Below, piece by piece: positions 48,687-59,379 of a stretch of DNA of 64,000 bases. The notes beneath the pieces were generated by a model. The model had not been told where the DNA came from, did not search any database, and saw nothing but the letters and a program-made list of their open reading frames with translations. This DNA is from Conus ventricosus (taxonomy: Eukaryota > Mollusca > Gastropoda > Neogastropoda > Conidae), in NCBI GenBank assembly GCA_018398815.1, contig CM031601.1, positions 32,951,363-33,015,362 of the forward strand, read 5' to 3'. Position 1 is the stretch's first letter, and every line of letters begins with the position of its first letter. The position numbers and the translations under genes are program-made.

Positions 48687-50806
48687 AGAAGAAGATGTTC
48701 AAGAAGGATGCAGACTAGCACGTCTCAGAGAACTGTATTTTGATCCAGAGAACCAAAAAGAAATTGAGATTCTAGATCCTCCAAAGTTCTATAAGAAAAC
48801 ATGGTATAAACCTCCTTCTGGAAAAGACCCCGCACTTGACGCTTTTTGTCAGACTCTCAAGAGTCGCACGACTGCATACAGGTGTGTACGACGGCCTAAA
48901 GAGAATCTCAATAAAGAACAACAAACGGCATTAAAACAACTGCGAGACATGGTCTATGACAGAACTATACGTATCAGTACAGCAGACAAAGGAGGTGCCA
49001 TCGTCATCCAAAATACTGATGATTACATAAAAGAAGCAATGAGACAGCTCAACAATGAATCCCACTACATCAAAGTAACAGAAGACCCCACTGCAAAAAT
49101 CGCAAAGGTATCAAACGAGCTAGCTAAAAAACTGTATGAACAAAACATCATTAACCAAACCACCTATCAATGGGCTCAGGTGGAACCAAACAAAGTCTGC
49201 TGTCACAGATTCTACACATTACCGAAAATCCACAAGGGACTTACCAACCCCCCTGGACGCCCTATTGTTTCAGGCATCAACGGACCGACAGAAAAGCTGT
49301 CAAAACTTGTGGACTCTTGGTTGCAGGATCACACAACTCTCCTCCCAAGCTATATAAAGGACAGCACCCACATGCTTCAAATCATTGCAAAATGGAACAT
49401 GGAACTGGGACCTTTTGAAGAAACCGTCAAATTGGTGACCATAGATGTAACGTCCTTTACACAAACATCCCGCACGATGACATGCTGACTGCTATACAAT
49501 TCTTCTTGGAAAAAGAGCAACTTCCGAACGATCCACCCCAGGAAGATGTTTTCAGAATTGCAAACCATGTTCTCAGTAACAACTACTTCAGTTTCGAAGA
49601 TGGATGCTACAAACAAGTACTAGGAACAGCAATGGGGACTCCAATGGCTCCCAGCGCCGCTAGTCTATTCATGGGATGGCTTGAACATCACATACTTCGA
49701 GACAGTCCTTTATACATTTCTTTGGACGTGTGGAAGAGATTCTTGGATGATATTTTCCTACTGTGGACTGGGACCCAAGATGAGCTGGACCAATTCTTCC
49801 AGTTCCTCAACAGCTATCATCCAACCATCAAATTCACGATTTCTTCGTCGTCAAAAGAGATCGCGTTTCTAGACTTATCCATTACCCTCAACGACGGATT
49901 TCTCAACACTGATGTCTTCAGCAAACCCACTGACTCTCACGCCTATCTCCATAGTCGGTCTTGCCATCCCACTCACACTATCAAAAACCTTCCGTACAGC
50001 CTGTTTCTACGACTACGTCGGCTCTGCTCGACTCCAGAAACCTTTGAGGCACGCTGCCAAGAACTGGAAGAACAACTGAAAAACAGAGGCCACAAAGACA
50101 CTACCATCAGAAATGCCAGACTTAAAGCCACGAGGATGCCTCGCTCGGTCTGCCTCGCATACAAACCTAAAAAGAAGAACCAACGAGTCCCTTTTGTAGT
50201 GACACACCATCCCAGCAACCCTCCCTCCGGAACTGGCTGAGAGAACTCCACAGTGAGATGACACAGAACAGTGAACACATGAGTAGGGCAATTCCAGAAC
50301 CACCTCTACTTGGTGAACGCAAATGCCATTCACTGCGGAGTCTTCTTATGCCATCCAGTCTACCAGTGCCAACAGACCCTGATGCTGGCTCATTCAAGTG
50401 CCTGAGTTCACAATGCATTATCTGCCAGGAACACCTTGTAGAGACAACCACATTCCAAAACCAGCAAACAAAAGAGACATTCCACATAAGACACAGACTC
50501 ACATGCAACAGCTCCAACATCATCTACATCCTCTTCTGCAACACATGCAACAACACACAGTATGTCGGGGAAACTAAGAACACTCTGAAGATGAGGTTTT
50601 ACCTACACAGATCAAACATCAACAAAAAGACACACACACTAGTCGCTCAACACTTTAACAAACCGAACCACACACTGCAGAACCTCCGGTGCATTCCCGT
50701 AGAAAGGAATCACACAAACAATACAGACAGACGAAAACAGCGTGAACGATTCTGGATCTTCAAGCTAAAAACTCTGGCACCACGTGGGCTCAATGTTTTG
50801 ATGTGA
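48687..50806 (+). pseudogene. PLE protein: reverse transcriptase plus GIY-YIG endonuclease, two frameshifts
   Basis: Three consecutive frames make one protein of about 705 codons. Part 1 (48687 to about 49453): R-L-R-E-L-Y-F-D, T-A-D-K-G-G-A-I-V-I, Y-T-L-P-K-I-H-K, G-R-P-I-V-S-G-I-N-G and catalytic motif A (T-I-D-V-T-S), broken just after its Asp by a one-base shift. Part 2 (about 49453-50225): L-G-T-A-M-G-T-P-M-A-P and the active-site box R-F-L-D-D-I-F (about 49738-49760), then the thumb. Part 3 (about 50225-50806): a Cys/His linker (C-L-S-S-Q-C-I-I-C) and GIY-YIG-type endonuclease (Y-I-L-F-C, Q-Y-V-G-E-T, R-F-Y-L-H-R-S), ending in a TGA at about 50804. PLEs retrotranspose using a cut made by this endonuclease. 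The two shifts may be true decay or sequencing errors. Confidence 0.88.
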
Positions 50807-50883
50807 CAAGGAACACAATGACGTCATCAATTGACGTAAAACTACTCGAAAAGACATAATGACGTTGCGTTTGTTTACAAACG

Positions 50884-50940
50884 AAGAACTCCTGCTGAGG
50901 AAGGCTAAGTAGCCGAAATATTTTGGATAACAGCAGATTT
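50884..50940 (+). ncRNA. Degenerate hammerhead ribozyme at the PLE 3' end
   Basis: CTGAGGA (50895-50901), stem II GGCT/AGCC with AAGT loop (one extra A before it), GAAA (50915-50918), a short stem III and then CAGCAG, which pairs partly with the CTCCTG before the core. At the cleavage triplet the expected U is out of register by one base, so activity is doubtful. HHR motifs in this position are known for PLEs. Confidence 0.55.
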
Positions 50941-50965
50941 GTTGTTTACCTCATTGTTTCATTTT

Positions 50966-50971
50966 TATATA

Positions 50972-51009
<38 letters not shown>

Positions 51010-51038
51010 TATATATATATATAATATTATATATATAT
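50966..51038 (+). repeat. (TA)n tract
   Basis: Interrupted AT alternation between the PLE 3' end and the inverted-repeat element. Confidence 0.9.
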
Positions 51039-51043
51039 TAATT

Positions 51044-51601
51044 TAAACAAAGCTTGCTCTTATGTCTTAGATTGAAGAAATAGGGGGAGATACGCATTCA
51101 TACCTGCAGTGGCAGATGATTCTGCCTAACTAACAGTATGTGCTTGAGTGGGTGGATGGGGAAAAATAAATGCTTCTCAAAATGAGCCTTCAGCAAGCTT
51201 ATATTCTCCAAGGGGGAGAGACATCCTCCAATAGGGAGGGAAACTCACTAACATATATCTCCTGGTCATATACCGATATTTCGAAACTTGGTGGTTTCTC
51301 CTCAGTGACCGCGGAAAGTGGTAATTTGACTCCTCTGCCTTTTCAGTTTTAAGAAGAATGCAATCCCAGAAAAGGCTGGTGTGCAATACTGTAGTATGTT
51401 TGTTGAGTTTTCAAAAAACCAACCAAAGGTGCCATCTGAGAAGCAAAAGAAAATCATGAAAGAGCAAAACAAGCTACATTTTTCCCCATCCACCCACTCA
51501 AGCACATACTGTTAGTTAGGCAGAATCATCTGCCACTGCAGGTATGAATGCGTATCTCCCCCTATTTCTTCAATCTAAGACATAAGAGCAAGCTTTGTTT
51601 A
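51044..51601. mobile_element. 558-bp element with 124-bp perfect terminal inverted repeats
   Basis: 51044-51167 and 51478-51601 are exact reverse complements over 124 bp by direct comparison. TAATT lies immediately outside each end (51039-51043 and 51602-51606), a candidate 5-bp target duplication, though the region is AT-rich. The 310-bp loop contains a complete hammerhead on the minus strand and, on the plus strand, a short frame after a CTGCCTTTTCAG acceptor-like site. No transposase is present, so it is non-autonomous. It sits at the end of the 51602-52300 PLE fragment. Confidence 0.85.
51256..51315 (-). ncRNA. Type I hammerhead ribozyme, apparently intact
   Basis: Read on the minus strand: stem I 5' strand GGTCA (51310-51306); core CTGAGGA (51305-51299); stem II GAAAC/GTTTC with loop CACCAA (51298-51283); core GAAA (51282-51279); stem III of three pairs, A-U, U-A, A-U, with UCGG loop (51279-51270); cleavage residue A at 51269; stem I 3' strand TGACC (51268-51264). 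Stem I pairs perfectly over five bases, then after a small asymmetric bulge continues for about five more (TTTCC with GGAGA). All universally conserved positions (CUGANGA, GAAA, A15.1-U16.1, H17) are present. The short stem III is typical of the minimal PLE and retrozyme hammerheads. Self-cleavage is predicted between 51269 and 51268. Confidence 0.85.
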
Positions 51602-52300
51602 TAATTCAATATTTCTTGCAGTCATTGCAACACCAAGCTGTGCGGTCGTCAGGATGTGATGAGCTTGTATTGCCAGTGCCACGTATATATATAGCTAGCT
51701 GGCTTGCTGTTGTTTTTTCCCCGTGCTACATGTGTTTCTCAGGTGTTGGTTTTATTCGCTGATAGGAACTTCCATCTGTGTCTGCAATTGTCAACCATTT
51801 CTGTTCTAACATTTAGAGTTGCCAACTGTGGTTTACATAGTATAATGTATTTCTCTGTAAGGCATAAAATACATTTTTTTTAAATGTTGTTGTATGGTGC
51901 TGCTCTTTTTAAGATTTTCCAAGATATGCTGTAGTCTATGTTTTTATCTTTAAGTTTCCAAATGTATTTACTCAATTCTGTTTGGTTTTTTTTTAATATC
52001 TTTCTTTGTTGAATGATTGTTTATGGTTTGCATAATCTAGTTTTGAATTGGTTTTCAGTGATACCTACATATGTTTCTTTTGCGTTCTCTGATGCTACAG
52101 TGGCTTGGTACACAATGTTGTTGTAAAGGCATTTGTTGCTTAGGGGGCACTGTTCTTTTTTGGTACAGTTACAAGATTTCCTTTCGTCACCCTCATTTTT
52201 CTCTGTGCTGCTTTTCATTTTGTTTGCTGAATCGATGGCATTTTTAAGATTCGGCATACATGAATATGATAATTTGATGTTGTTTTTGTTGAATATCTTA
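51602..52300 (-). pseudogene. Second PLE fragment: GIY-YIG endonuclease and C-terminus
   Basis: On the minus strand the frame reads K-L-S-Y-S-C-M-P-N, then C-N-C-x5-C-P-L-x-x-K-C (Cys linker), I-V-Y-Q-A-T-V and E-T-Y-V-G-I-T-E-N-Q-F-K-T-R (GIY-YIG equivalent), hits a stop near 52021, and continues in frame fragments with [12 protein letters not shown] and C-L-T-E-K-Y down to about 51790. It differs from the 48687 PLE, so it is a separate family. The 3' flank carries CTGACGA (51652-51646) followed by a decayed stem, a probable hammerhead remnant. RT is absent. Confidence 0.78.
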
Positions 52301-52311
52301 AACCAGTAGAA

Positions 52312-52354
52312 CACACGCGCATGCGCGCACACGCACGCACGCACGCACACATGG

Positions 52355-52450
<96 letters not shown>
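52312..52450 (+). repeat. Compound microsatellite (GCAC/ACAG/GA)n
   Basis: GCAC-type repeats, then (ACAG)n at about 52355-52383, then (GA)n to 52449. It truncates the PLE fragment. Confidence 0.95.
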
Positions 52451-52453
<3 letters not shown>

Positions 52454-52539
52454 AGTCTATAGTATAACCTGCATTGTCAACTGTAAGATTTCAAAGGTCA
52501 ACGGTATGACGTCAGTGCACAACGGTCAACAATACAACC

Positions 52540-53830
52540 CAAAATGAACTTGGCCGTCAACATTATGACATCAACAATCAACAGTCCAATTCTAATGATC
52601 AACAGTACGACTCTGTGATCAACAGAAAGACCTCATGTTGTGAGCGGTATGACATCAGCAGTCCACACAAAGATCAACGTGCTAAACAAAACGACCTCAA
52701 CGGTTAAGAATACGACTTCATAGTAAACAAGATGGCATTAATAGTTAATAATACGATCTCATAGTTAACAAGACGACATCACTAGTTAGCAATACGACCT
52801 CATAGTTAACAAGACGACTTCATAGGTAACAAATAGACCTTAGCAGTTAACAATACGACCTCATAGTTAGTAAGACATTGACAATTAACAATACGACCTC
52901 ACGGTTAACAATACGACCCCAACAGTTAACAATATAACCTCACAGTTAACAACATGACCTCGTAGTTCACAATACGACCTCAATAGTCGACAATATGACC
53001 TTATAGTCAACAACACGACCTCACAGTTAACAATACGACCCCGATGGGAAAACACAAGGACCTCAGTGTCAATAATAAGACCCTCATAGTAACAGTACAA
53101 CCTCATAGTTAACAATACGACCTTATAGTTAACAATACGACCCGATAGGTAACACAAGGACTCAGTGTCAATAATAAGACCCTCATAGTAACAGTACAAC
53201 CTCATAGTTAACAATACGACCTCATAGTTAACAATACGACCTCATAGTTAACAATACGACCTCATAGTTAACAATACGACTTCATAGTTAACAATACGAC
53301 CCCAACAGTTAACAAGACGACCTCTTGGTTAACAAAACGACATCATAGTTAACAATACGACCTCATAGTTAACAATACGACCTCATAGTTAACAATACGA
53401 CTTCATAGTTAACAATACGACCCCAGCAGTTAACAAGACGACCTCTTGGTTACAAAAACGACATCATAGTTAACAATACGACCTCATAGTTAACAACACG
53501 ACCTCATAGCTTACAATACGACCCCAACAGTTAACAGAACGACCTCTTAGGTAACAGAACGACCTCTTAGTTAACAGTACGACCTAATAGTTAACCAAAC
53601 GACCCCGACAGTTAACAAAACGACCTCATGGTTAACAACACGACCTCATAGTTAACAATACGACCCCAACATTTAACAAAACGACCTCATGGTTAACAAC
53701 ACGACCTCATAGCTAACAATACGACCTCAACAGTAACAATGCGACCTCAAAGTTAACAATGCGAGCTCATAGTTAACAATACGACCTCATAGTTAATAAT
53801 ACGTCCTCAACAGTCAGCAGTAAAACTGCC
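52540..53830 (+). repeat. 20-bp minisatellite, about 62 copies
   Basis: Unit CTCATAGTTAACAATACGAC; diverged on the left (52540-52740) and regular from there on. Common variants replace CATAG with AACAG or TTGGT. Confidence 0.93.
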
Positions 53831-53859
53831 CAATAGTCTGCCCCTGCAGCTAACAATGA

Positions 53860-54065
53860 CTGATGGCATCCGTCTGTCTCGAGAGACAATGGTGTTGCGC
53901 TATGGATCAGTCAGGTGTAGAGTTGCAGCGCCTGCTGTGGCTGAAGAGCCCGATCCTTGAGCGGCAGACTCTGTTGCAGTTGCTGCAGGTGGAGTCTCGG
54001 TCATGAGTGTCTGTTGGTGCCGACGCAATTCTTTGCCGTTTGCGGCACCTCTGTTCTTCCCACTG
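53860..54065 (-). pseudogene. LINE 3' end with C-terminal zinc finger
   Basis: A minus-strand frame from 54065 to a TGA at 53909-53907 reads Q-W-E-E-Q-R-C-R-K-R-Q and a zinc-finger-like C-S-N-C-N-R-V-C-R-S-R-I-G-L-F-S-H-S-R-R-C. That motif is the usual C-terminus of one large group of mollusc LINE proteins (compare 61060-63362). The 3' untranslated part (ACCATTGTCTCTCGAGACAG) follows. It is truncated on the other side by a stop at 54068-54066. Confidence 0.7.
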
Positions 54066-55180
54066 CTAACAATGGTCAACACTGACACCTCCATTACCTA
54101 TGGTACGTCCCAGTAGCTGACAATGCCACGACAATATTCAGCAGGACAACTCAATGCTGTAGAACCACAGCTTGTTGTCAACACTACTTACAGCTAGTGT
54201 CAGGGGTAGGGGGGAGGACTGAGCAGTGTGAGAGGAGGGGATGGCAGAAGTGACGTGGGGGAAGGACGGTGGGTTGGGGGCAGGTGTAGGAAAGAGGACA
54301 TGTTCACGAAGACACAACACAGACCAGCAGCGTTTCGGATAGACACTGACTGGCTGACAACGATCTCCGTTGTTTGTTTGTTTTATGACGGGTTAACTTT
54401 TGGGCACAGTTCTGTCCCACCCCACCCTTCTCCTGTACCTCCCCCCCCCCCCCCTCCCCTCAATAGGCCCAGTCAACACAGGCACGAGTTACAAACTTTT
54501 GTCCTTCCCCAACCTGGTGTTCTGCCACTGCCGTAGAGTTGGTTCCAGTCTCATGTGACATGAGAGAAGAACAGGGCGAAGGACAGAAAGTAGGAGGGGA
54601 AGGGAAAGAAAGAAGGAAGGGAGGGGGGTGGGTGGGTGGGAGTACTGGAGGTGAAGGGGAAGAACTGGTACGCACAGAAGAGCGGACTTAATTAAAACAT
54701 TGTTTCATGGGCTATTGTTGCTTAACGATCATATGGAGCGGGACAGAAACATTGCACGCCACAACGACAGAAGAGGAGGGAAAGGGGGGGGGGGGGGGGG
54801 GGGGGGGGGAGGGGGAATTTAGTGGAGATGGCATCTTGAAGCAAACCCTGAAAACCTGGAGTTCTTCACCTCGACGTGATGGGGATTAATGGCGATCAGT
54901 GTGCAAGATGAGAAGGCACATTGTCTTCAGTCGTCTATGATCCTGGTTAAATGAGTTTGATCAGGTATTGGAATGGGGTAATCCTAGAAGACTGGTGTCT
55001 GTCGAAGGGGGGGGGGGGGGGGGGGGAGGGGGGGGGGGGGGGGACGGGGATGAAGGGAACGGTGTGGGCAGTGGGGGCAATGGGGTATGCTGGGGGGGGG
55101 GGGGGGGGAATGGAGTATGTGTGTGTGTGGGTGGGTGGGGGGGATGGAGTATCATCGTGGGCTGTGTTACTGGCGCGTGT
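54066..55180. other. Unique stretch with long G and C tracts
   Basis: C tract at 54439-54455; G tracts at 54785-54810, 55008-55042 and 55093-55108. The G tracts are long enough to be length-variable and error-prone. No gene is recognised. Confidence 0.5.
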
Positions 55181-55435
55181 CAACAGCACAGTCTGTGTCA
55201 CGGGACACTGAGAAGGGAGACCATGCTGTCCACAATTAACAGCACAGTGTGTGTCACGTGACAGTGAGAACGGAGATCATGCTGGCCACCAATCAGACGA
55301 CGTCACGACATTTACCAGACATGCCGGTGTTCTGTGTTCTGGTCGTTTGTTAAATGTGGCTCCAGTCTGTGTTAGACTTGTCGGTGTTCTGTGTTCTGGT
55401 CGTTTGTTAAATGTGGCTCCAGTCTGTGTTCTGTT
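55181..55435 (+). repeat. Two short tandem duplications (56 bp and 57 bp)
   Basis: 55181-55293 holds two diverged copies anchored by AACAGCACAGT and GTGTGTCACG. 55322-55435 holds two near-identical copies anchored by CGGTGTTCTGTGTTCTGGTC. Confidence 0.85.
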
Positions 55436-55811
55436 GTTACATAATCATAAAATGTTACGTTAGGAGATTTTTTTCTGCATGTTCCAAATAAACTGTAGAA
55501 CTCCTCAAGCTTGTTCTGAACCACAAATCTCAGCCGCTTGACATGAAGTGTGCTCTGATTTTCCAAACGTGTTTAAATCCTGTTGCTTGGACTGTATTCT
55601 TCAGAATTGTCGGTCATTTTCAACTTTCTGGAATGAATAGTCGAACAGTAGTCTGACACATGAATGTTGTTTTGATTCTGTTGCATGCATCTAGAAACCT
55701 ATTATCTGGCTTATTACATTAAAAGTCAAAGGATATCGTCCTAATTCTCCAAGAACAGGTCATGCCCCTCCTTTTTCAGGAACGCCTAACATCAGTGCGT
55801 TTGTGTGAGTT

Positions 55812-55815
<4 letters not shown>
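55436..55815. other. Unique AT-rich stretch
   Basis: No recognised feature. Confidence 0.4.
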
Positions 55816-55877
<62 letters not shown>

Positions 55878-55924
55878 TGTGTGTGTCTGTGTGTGTGTCT
55901 GTGTGTGTGCGCGTGTGTGTTTGT

Positions 55925-55984
<60 letters not shown>
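55816..55984 (+). repeat. (TG)n-(GA)n compound microsatellite
   Basis: TG run with CTGTG variants to about 55920, then (GA)n to 55983. Confidence 0.97.
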
Positions 55985-55986
<2 letters not shown>

Positions 55987-56097
55987 GTATAGCAATAAAT
56001 ACTTTAAGACAAGGGCGTCTCTTCTTGCCCACCATGACCACTACCACCACGCCGCACGTCCTCGGAGGAAGCCCGTTTTCTACCAATATCATAACAA

Positions 56098-56735
56098 CTG
56101 TGTGAGCTCATTAAACTAAAATGTCTTGTGTACAGATATCTTGACATCTGTGTGAGCTCATTACAATAAAATGTCTTGTGTACAGATATCTTGACATCTG
56201 TGTGAGCTCATTACAAAAAAATGTTCTTGTGTACAGATATCTTGACATCTGTGTGAGCTCATTACAATAAATTGTTTTGTGTACAGATATATTAACATCT
56301 GTGTGAGCTCATTACAATAAAATGTCTTGTGTATGATATCTTGACATCTGTGTGAGCTCATTACAATGAAATGTCTTGTGTACAGATATCTTGACATCTT
56401 TGTGAGCTCATTACAATAAATTGTTTTGTGTACAGATATATTAACATCTGTGTGAGCTCATTATTCTAAAATGTCTTGTGTACAGACATCTTGACATCTG
56501 TGTGAGTTCATTAACTAAAATGTCTTGTGTACAAAATTCTTGACATCTGTGTGAGCTCATTACAATAAATTGTTTTGTGTACAGATATATTAACATCTGT
56601 GTGAGCTCATTATTCTAAAGTGTCTTGTGTACAGACATCTTGGCATCTGTGTGAGTTCATTAGACTAAAATGTCTTGTGTACAGATATCTTAACATCTGT
56701 GTGAGCTCATTAAGCTAAAATATCTTGTGGACAGT
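56098..56735 (+). repeat. 50-bp minisatellite, about 12-13 copies
   Basis: Anchor TGTGTGAGCTCATTACAATA, then AATGTCTTGTGTACAGATAT and CTTGACATC. A sub-type with ATTGTTTTGTGTACAGATAT recurs every few units, suggesting higher-order duplication. Confidence 0.94.
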
Positions 56736-57990
56736 AGTAAGCAGGGAAATACCGCTGACGTAGCCAGATCTGGTCTTGGCGTCCTGGATTCAACTTGAAG
56801 AATGCGTCCTGGTGAAAGCCACTTCAGAATCACGGTAAGCAGTGTCATGACAGTCGTCCGCACTGACAGGACACAAGGCACAACACTTGGGGCCAGGGAG
56901 TCGCATGGTGGAGTGGGATGTCTGACAGAGACATCAGTCACGAAACCAGCATCAAGCCGCCTCTGTATTGCCCAGGGAACAGCACATCAGGTTGGCTGTG
57001 GTCTGCAAACCACTTACAAGACAGAAAACACTTGTACATTTGACAGCATGAAACTAGGTACCTCTTGCTCGTGAGGCACTTTTTCCCCCAGAACACTCAA
57101 GTGAGTACTCACAGGCGGGCAGTACGTTTGGACACATAATAGTCTGACAATTGTCATAAAATCGCAAATTGTATAGCCCACTTTGTGAGGTGTGTCAATA
57201 TAGAATAATATCTCATAAAGATTGAAATGATTTTTTTGAAGCCATAGAATTTTCAACATACCGACCGCATATACCATAGTCTTGAAGGAATCGGAAAACG
57301 ATGCAGACTTTGAAAACATCAAAGTAACTCGCTACAAGACAGGCCCCGCCTGAGTCACTTCATGGCTGTTCCTCATGGTCTCTTCGTTGTCGTCCACATT
57401 TTGATACTCAAATGTTACGGTTGCATTCAGCTGGATTTCATCGCTAAGGAGACAATGTTCGTGGTTGTCGGGGAATGAAGCGGAGGAGAATGTAACCCAT
57501 AGTAAGTGTGAATTGTCTTTATATGGTCTCTATAATATTCTTCCTGATAATGAAATCACTTTAGACCAAAACGTTACGAGAAGGTCCTTTTTTAATGATA
57601 GGCACTGACCCATGCTTCTGTTGGAGTCGCACAGGAGCGAAGAAAGATAGATGGAAAGATGGAATAAGAAAGTTGAGAAGTTGAGTATGGACAGAACTAG
57701 CTACCCAAATACAGAAACGATTTCAACTGACAAATCTACATTAAAAAAAAAAAGAAAAGGAAAAAAAGGGAAAGGCGGAAAGAAAAAACAACAACAGACA
57801 TTAAGTGTAAAATTATGTAGGATATAATCGATGCAAATTGTAATTTTTAGTTTGGAGCTTTTGCAACGAAAATGGGAATACATGTGGATAATCTTCAGTA
57901 TTTAAGATACGGTCACGTGCAAAAGACTACGCCAGAAAAAAGAAACATTACATTTGAAAGCAATGTAAAGAACAAAAGCTGCAAGGTGTT
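56736..57990. other. Unique stretch, nothing firmly recognised
   Basis: A minus frame at 56690-56990 and a plus frame at 56802-57074 are open, but neither shows a family motif. A-rich tracts lie at 57742-57800. Confidence 0.4.
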
Positions 57991-58188
57991 GACAACTGGA
58001 ACGCACGTATGCACGCAGGCACGCAGGCACGCACGCACGCACACACCCACCCACCCACCCACCCACCCACCCACCCACACACACACACACTAACTATATG
58101 AGTGACGCACGCACGCACGCACATTCGCACGCGTGCACGCACGCAAGCTCGCACGCACTCACAAGCGCGCGCGCGCGCGCGCGCACAA

Positions 58189-58229
<41 letters not shown>

Positions 58230-58372
58230 ACACACACACACACACACCACACGCACACACACACATACACACACACACATGCAAACATACGTAACTATAT
58301 GAATGAAGCACACACCACACACACACACACAACACACACACACACACACACACCACACACCACACACACAGC
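57991..58372 (+). repeat. Complex CA-rich repeat: (GCAC)n, (CCCA)n, (CG)n, (CA)n
   Basis: Blocks of GCACGCAC, CCCACCCA, CGCGCG (58165-58184) and CACACA alternate for nearly 400 bp. TATATGA-type breaks at about 58095 and 58297 (CTATATGA followed by GTGA or ATGAAGCA) suggest an internal duplication. Confidence 0.92.
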
Positions 58373-59109
58373 TATAGGAATGAAGCAGGCCGCAATAGCC
58401 AGGTAGCCAAGGCCAGATTGTCATGCTGGGTTCATGTGCAGGTCCGATGCACAATCAGCACCACAACCCTCGCCATGCTCTGGCCACTGCAGTGCTCACA
58501 CCTGTCGGCGCTCTGGTTTTGAGCACGAGGTCCAGTTTCTGTGCTAGGAAATCGACACGTGTGAAGAGGACTTCAGCATCATCGCCAGCAGGCTACACAT
58601 GGAAACAACATAAAACAGTGAGGTACCAAGCAGCAGACTGTATTGGTGTCAATAGTCAACACTGTTTGTTTGTTTGTTTGTTTTTCTGTCTTCCGTTGTT
58701 TTGTTTAAAGACAAATGTTTGATGGTTATGTCACGGTGCCGTTTCAAGGAATGATGCATGGCCCACCACACTCTGGTGTTGTCAGTTTCCAGGTCGGTAC
58801 CATTGCATCCTGCAACTCCGCCATTTCTCGTGACCTCGTCTGCTTAACTCGGGGCAGCATCAGCCACCATCGTCTTCCGGTCACAATTTATCCGTCACCA
58901 AACACTCAAACATGTCCTTCATCAGTTGCCAATCTGCAAACATACGTAAATATATACACACATGTATATGGATGTGTTGTTCAGAATTGCCTTGTTTTGC
59001 AGTTTTTCTTTAAAAAAAAATTGAAACCCTTTCTAAATAAGAAAAGTGAAACATTGATCGTGATGAAAATATGTAGTAATAACCATAACACCAACACTAA
59101 CAATCATAA
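58373..59109. other. Unique stretch, no recognised gene
   Basis: The 305-codon plus frame that starts here extends through trinucleotide repeats and has no domain. Confidence 0.45.
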
Positions 59110-59115
59110 TAATGA

Positions 59116-59275
59116 CGAGAAGGAGGAGGAGGAGGAGGAGGAGAAGAAGAAGAAGAAGAAGAAGAAGAAGAATAGGAAGAAGAAGAAGAAGATGAAGAAG
59201 AAGAGGAAGAACAGTAATCAATCAATTGTCATCATCGTCATCATCATCACCATCATCATCATCCAAACAACACCA
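59116..59275 (+). repeat. (GAG)n/(GAA)n then (ATC)n tracts
   Basis: Purine-only run of about 100 bp (59116-59212), followed by CATCATC-rich sequence. Confidence 0.93.
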
Positions 59276-59379
59276 TTACAGTGTGAATTACACAGACCAT
59301 CTTCCTCCTTTACCCCTCGTCCTCTCCTGTGTGTGTGTGTGTGTGTGTGTAACTGGTTGTCCAAAGCACCCAAGGACTG

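Larger units (their letters stand above)
48687..50945 (+). mobile_element. Penelope-like element (PLE) with GIY-YIG endonuclease
   Basis: The coding region 48687-50806 is followed by a short 3' region with a hammerhead-like motif. The left boundary is a TA run shared with the Tc1 end. The N-terminus of the protein is missing or lies in the truncated part. No long terminal direct repeats are seen around this copy. Confidence 0.85.

Noticed and set aside
52540..53830. CRISPR-like regular repeat array
   Set aside because: Units abut with no unique spacers and the context is eukaryotic; it is a minisatellite.
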